DNA from: CAYRFQ01 sp964423615
GTDB lineage: Bacteria > Planctomycetota > Planctomycetia > Gemmatales > Gemmataceae
Assembly: GCA_964423615.1 (NCBI GenBank)
Contig: CAYRFQ010000009.1
Location: 1-64,000, forward strand
Length of the DNA: 64,000 bases
Reading direction: 5' to 3'
This document shows positions 60,798-64,000 of the stretch, piece by piece. Position numbers and translations under genes: made by a program. Each line of letters begins with the position of its first letter. Position 1 is the stretch's first letter. The notes beneath the pieces were generated by a model, which did not search any database, had not been told where the DNA came from, and worked only from the letters and a program-made list of their open reading frames with translations.

Positions 60798-61828
60798 TCA
60801 AACCCCAACATGAGACAGTTGAGACCACTACCGATTCCGAGCCAAGCAACTCGATCTGCAGGTTGTAAAACCCCTCGTTCCTCGGCGATGGCCGCCGTCA
60901 TGGGCAGCGATGCAGTCCCCACATTTCCAAGATGCGAAAACGTCGAAAAATCCTTTTCGGGAGCAATGTTGAGCGTCTCCAAAATAGTCTCCTGATGAGC
61001 GACTCCGACCTGGTGACAGATGACTTTGTCAACCACCTCGGTCGTCCAGCCCAACTGCCCACAAAACGCGTGCCAAGTTTCGGTTCCCAAGACAACCCCA
61101 TGTTTCAGAACTCCAGTCGAGTCTGTCCGCATGAATTCATCCAGATGCCCGTTCGCTTGTTCCACACCCCATCGACAAAGGTCGTGATGCTCGGGAGCCG
61201 TCTGCGTGACGCCGCCGAGAAGCCGTCTTCGTGTGTTTGCAAAACTCCCATCGGAGAGTAGAACAGCAGCGGCACCGGAGCCTCCGGTCAAAGTCGCGAA
61301 CGATTCTCGGAATAACTCAAGTGTCGGATATTGGATCATCTTTTTGATGATGTTGTCGACGATGTCTCTCGCGGTCTCGCATGTCACAACCAATCCGGCA
61401 CGAATCTGTCCCAACTCGATCCTGTTCGCGATCTCGATCATCCCATTGAGGACACCGAGACAGGCATTGCTCAGATCATACACTGCGGCCGAAGGATGGA
61501 CACCAAGCTCGAGGGCCACCCGGCAAGCTGTCGCTGGCTCGAATTGCTCGCGGCATACCCCAGCATAAATGAGGGCTTCGATCTCCTCGCCATGAATCCC
61601 AGCCTGCTCGAGTGCCTTTTTACCCGCCGCTGCCGCGCCTTGGCTCAAGGAATACCCTTCCTCCCACCACCGTCGCTCTAGAATCCCAGTCATCGATTCG
61701 AGTTGGCCCAACGGGATGTGCAAGAGGGAATACACGGACGTGAGACGGGCCTCCAACTCCGAGGAAGTCACCACGACCGGAGGGAGATGGTATCCGATTG
61801 CGTCGATGTGGACATTGGTGTATCGCAT
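60791..61828 (-). CDS. oleA: OleA-like head-to-head acyl condensing enzyme
   Basis: 345 aa. Thiolase/KAS III fold. The catalytic Cys123 lies in YDLSNACLGVLNGM. VCREQFEPATACRVALE carries Glu97, matching the OleA-specific glutamate that acts as base in head-to-head condensation and sits in the same place in characterised OleA. His and Asn of the triad are in VICHQVGVAHQ and HLGNVGTASLPM. OleA joins two fatty acyl-CoA molecules to a 2-alkyl-3-ketoacid. Start at 61828, 28 nt after the stop of the PfaC-like gene. A secondary-metabolite KAS III is less likely because oleBCD follow. Confidence 0.95.
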   Translation of the reverse strand: MRYTNVHIDAIGYHLPPVVVTSSELEARLTSVYSLLHIPLGQLESMTGILERRWWEEGYSLSQGAAAAGKKALEQAGIHGEEIEALIYAGVCREQFEPATACRVALELGVHPSAAVYDLSNACLGVLNGMIEIANRIELGQIRAGLVVTCETARDIVDNIIKKMIQYPTLELFRESFATLTGGSGAAAVLLSDGSFANTRRRLLGGVTQTAPEHHDLCRWGVEQANGHLDEFMRTDSTGVLKHGVVLGTETWHAFCGQLGWTTEVVDKVICHQVGVAHQETILETLNIAPEKDFSTFSHLGNVGTASLPMTAAIAEERGVLQPADRVAWLGIGSGLNCLMLGFEW

Positions 61829-61856
61829 TATCTCGCGACCTGGTTGATCCCCGTGG

Positions 61857-64000
61857 TTACTTCCATGTGATTGTGAAATCCGTCATCTGGTAAATCAAAC
61901 GACCATCGACACTGAGCCACCCATTGGCTCGGACAAATCGTTCGCGTTCGCAAAGGTCAGTAATCTCGGCCTGGACGACTACCTTCGAGTCAGTCGGAAG
62001 GACCTGCCCACGATACTTCCAATTGTGTTGACGACCAAGTTTCGGACTCTCCCAATGGGTGTCCCTGCCTGGTCCAAATTTGCGGTGAACGAAGACCTTG
62101 AGGAGTTGGATGAAAGACTCCAAACCGAGAGACCCTGGCCAAACAGGATCCTGGTAGAAATGGGCATGGAAGAACCAGGCTTCCGGGTCAATTTCGACCG
62201 ACCCAACGACAATCCCCTGTTCTGTCGGACCACCGTTTTCGAAGAACAGGTCAACTTGGTCGATCATTCGCATTTGTTTGTCGGGAAACGGAGCCTGGGT
62301 CGGAACCAGGAACGACACGCCTCGGGTTCGTTCGTTCATGTCAGGAAGATAAGGCGTTTCTTCTTGAATTCCGACTTGATTTGCAAGAGCCGCGTCTGAG
62401 AAGAATCCAAAATACGTGGTTCCCTCATAGAGCATCCCTCGAGCGTCCCTTACCGAGAAGTTGAAGTGTTGGATGATCATCCCGCCCGAGTGCGACACCC
62501 GAGTCAGCTCGACATTCGTGATCAATGTCCCTGACTCTCGGTTCACTGCCCTATGCTGTGTCGCTGTCCCACCTAGATTTCGAAATCGCAGGTCCACAGG
62601 ACTCGTGAGGGCCGATCCGACGTAGGCAGCTAACCACCCGCAAGGTTGGAGGGCGACTTCGAGGAGGACGGCGAAAGGCATGGTCTCTTGTCGATTCGCG
62701 GTGAAATACCAGGCATCGTGCGGGACGTCGTATTCGCCTTCGGCTGTTGCACCCGCCGCCATGACCCAAGGCTCGCCTGTGACCTGGGTGATCCGATCGA
62801 GAAAGGCATACGGTGGACCAGGGAGACGGGCAATCCGGCGGTCATGGTCGAATGCCTTGTACTTGCCGCCGAAGGCCTCCGAAGGCTTACCCACAGCAAA
62901 TGCCAGGATTTGCTCTCGCGAGTAGATTGGAGGTCTGACTGGTGCGGGATTGACTTGCTGCCAGAGTTGGTGCAACTCATCTTCGGTTGTTCCTGACAGT
63001 CGCATCGAGAGCCCAGTCAGTAGGACGACCGGTTTTCCGTCGGCGAACATGGTCGCGTCGGCGATGGCGTATGGGTGCGGGCTATATCCCAGTTCTTTGA
63101 GGGTCACCTCATAGCTGGCAACCTTCGAATTGGCCGTTACTTGTCCTCGACACTTGAGCCTCGTGACAACGCCGGGGACTGGTTCGAAATGACACGTCTT
63201 GCGAGGACCGAGCCACCCCACTCGCAATAGATACACTCGAAGTGTATGGAGGCAACATTCATACATCAGCGTTCCGGGCATGACCTGGTCGTCGATGAAA
63301 TGACAAGTCAGGAACCACGCATCGGGTTCGATGTCCTGCTCGGCTCGAATGGTGCCCAAACCAGCAAATCCTCCTTGAGGATCGATGTGCACGATGCGGT
63401 CGAGGACCCGCAGTTGACCACCAGGTATTGTCAGGGGATCTTGCAGAGGGAGTTCCGCGAACTGACCACCGAACATTCCCACAAGGTCTCCCTTTTGGAG
63501 CGCATCCAGTTGGTTGGCAGTATAAGTCTCATCAGGAGACGGATGTTGTGGTAGCCAGGGAAGCGGTTTCGGGTCCCCTCGCAAACGTCCTTCTTGTCGG
63601 GCCGCGACGATCCCCTGGCCCGCAGCCAGTTCCTTTTCTGTGAAGAATCCCGCACACCCATCGGTCATGGTCAATAATGGTTCACCATCGACAGTCCCCT
63701 GAAACCGAAAGCGGAACAGGTAAGTTTGTCCCTGGCGAAAGAATTCATCGATGTGAATGTCATACTGGATCGTCTGTCCGGATTCTGGTAATTCCCTGTG
63801 GAATGTCACGGCAGCATCGAGAAGGCGGTACACGGCCAATCCACGGGTCTGAAAATCGATTCCCAGATAGCCTGAAAGAAACAAGTCGGCTTGTCCTGAT
63901 TCGATCGCGATGCACGACGGCATCCTATTGTTGTCGAGATACCACCCTCTCGGTTTGACGTCGTGTTCGGTGACGACTCGTCCGGAAGTCATGGATTTTG
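61857..64000 (-). CDS. PfaC-like multi-dehydratase protein (5' end beyond the window)
   Basis: Open from at least 63998; the ATG at 63992 is probably internal, and 711 aa are visible from it. Four FabA-type hotdog units can be read. Two carry the full catalytic segment: CHFIDDQVMPGTLMYE at 230-245 (His231) and AHFYQDPVWPGSLGLE at 610-625 (His611). Two are degenerate: around 15-45 (NNRMPSCIAIESGQADLFLS) and around 425-460 (ANRQETMPFAVLLEVALQPC), where Asn-Arg replaces the His. The repeat pattern matches the dehydratase part of PfaC in polyunsaturated fatty acid synthases, where KS/CLF domains would precede it. The gene ends 28 nt before oleA. Confidence 0.9.
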   Translation of the reverse strand, partial: KSMTSGRVVTEHDVKPRGWYLDNNRMPSCIAIESGQADLFLSGYLGIDFQTRGLAVYRLLDAAVTFHRELPESGQTIQYDIHIDEFFRQGQTYLFRFRFQGTVDGEPLLTMTDGCAGFFTEKELAAGQGIVAARQEGRLRGDPKPLPWLPQHPSPDETYTANQLDALQKGDLVGMFGGQFAELPLQDPLTIPGGQLRVLDRIVHIDPQGGFAGLGTIRAEQDIEPDAWFLTCHFIDDQVMPGTLMYECCLHTLRVYLLRVGWLGPRKTCHFEPVPGVVTRLKCRGQVTANSKVASYEVTLKELGYSPHPYAIADATMFADGKPVVLLTGLSMRLSGTTEDELHQLWQQVNPAPVRPPIYSREQILAFAVGKPSEAFGGKYKAFDHDRRIARLPGPPYAFLDRITQVTGEPWVMAAGATAEGEYDVPHDAWYFTANRQETMPFAVLLEVALQPCGWLAAYVGSALTSPVDLRFRNLGGTATQHRAVNRESGTLITNVELTRVSHSGGMIIQHFNFSVRDARGMLYEGTTYFGFFSDAALANQVGIQEETPYLPDMNERTRGVSFLVPTQAPFPDKQMRMIDQVDLFFENGGPTEQGIVVGSVEIDPEAWFFHAHFYQDPVWPGSLGLESFIQLLKVFVHRKFGPGRDTHWESPKLGRQHNWKYRGQVLPTDSKVVVQAEITDLCERERFVRANGWLSVDGRLIYQMTDFTITWK

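Overview
The window reads as a chromosomal segment of a member of the Planctomycetota. The evidence is the gene families: two DUF1501 proteins with twin-arginine-type leaders, a DUF1552/PSD1-type cytochrome pair, a Ser/Thr kinase carrying 14 WD40 repeats, secreted proline-rich proteins, EF-hand proteins and several small secreted proteins of planctomycete style. Base composition is moderate, roughly half G+C by eye. I see no phage, insertion sequence, CRISPR array, rRNA or tRNA. Genes are densely packed in short operons on both strands. I do not claim a genus or family.

Layout. 0.3-5.6 kb: a redox-dead thioredoxin-like lipoprotein, DUF1501, then an EF-hand protein behind a dihaem peroxidase, and an acetamidase/formamidase. 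5.9-11.1 kb: polysaccharide pyruvyl transferase, a membrane protein with an HNH protein, dihydroorotase, a methyltransferase and a metallo-beta-lactamase-fold hydrolase. 11.1-12.0 kb: a gap with dense, G-U-containing inverted repeats (candidate structured RNA) and a 51-codon ORF. 12-18 kb: O-methyltransferase, second DUF1501, secreted proteins, Nif3-like protein. 18-24 kb: an operon of enolase-superfamily enzyme, alpha/beta hydrolase and ABC-2 permease, then a prenyltransferase-like protein with a His-rich NicO-type metal transporter. 24.6-33.8 kb: the kinase/WD40 giant, an RbfA-like protein, and truA-aroA-hypothetical. 34-39 kb: an NfeD/flotillin membrane operon, a disordered membrane protein and a HAD phosphatase. 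39-46.9 kb: a small secreted protein, a MoxR-type ATPase, a HEAT-repeat protein, a large ABC permease and an acidic protein. 47-51 kb: pseudouridine synthase, ferredoxin-NADP reductase, an atypical kinase and accA. 51.7-55.6 kb: the PSD1/DUF1552 pair.

57-64 kb is the most interesting part. oleA, oleB, oleC and oleD (long-chain olefin synthesis) lie head-to-tail with overlapping ends, directly downstream of a gene that runs off the window and encodes a series of FabA-type hotdog dehydratase domains like those of PfaC polyunsaturated fatty acid synthases. This arrangement suggests one transcription unit that builds a polyunsaturated acyl chain and condenses it head-to-head into a long-chain hydrocarbon. 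accA (malonyl-CoA supply) lies 6 kb away. An ABC ATPase with no adjacent permease converges on the cluster.

Start sites given here were often moved inward from the longest open frame where a Shine-Dalgarno-like sequence, a signal peptide or the family's usual N-terminus supported it. All family calls come from reading motifs by eye, without database searches.
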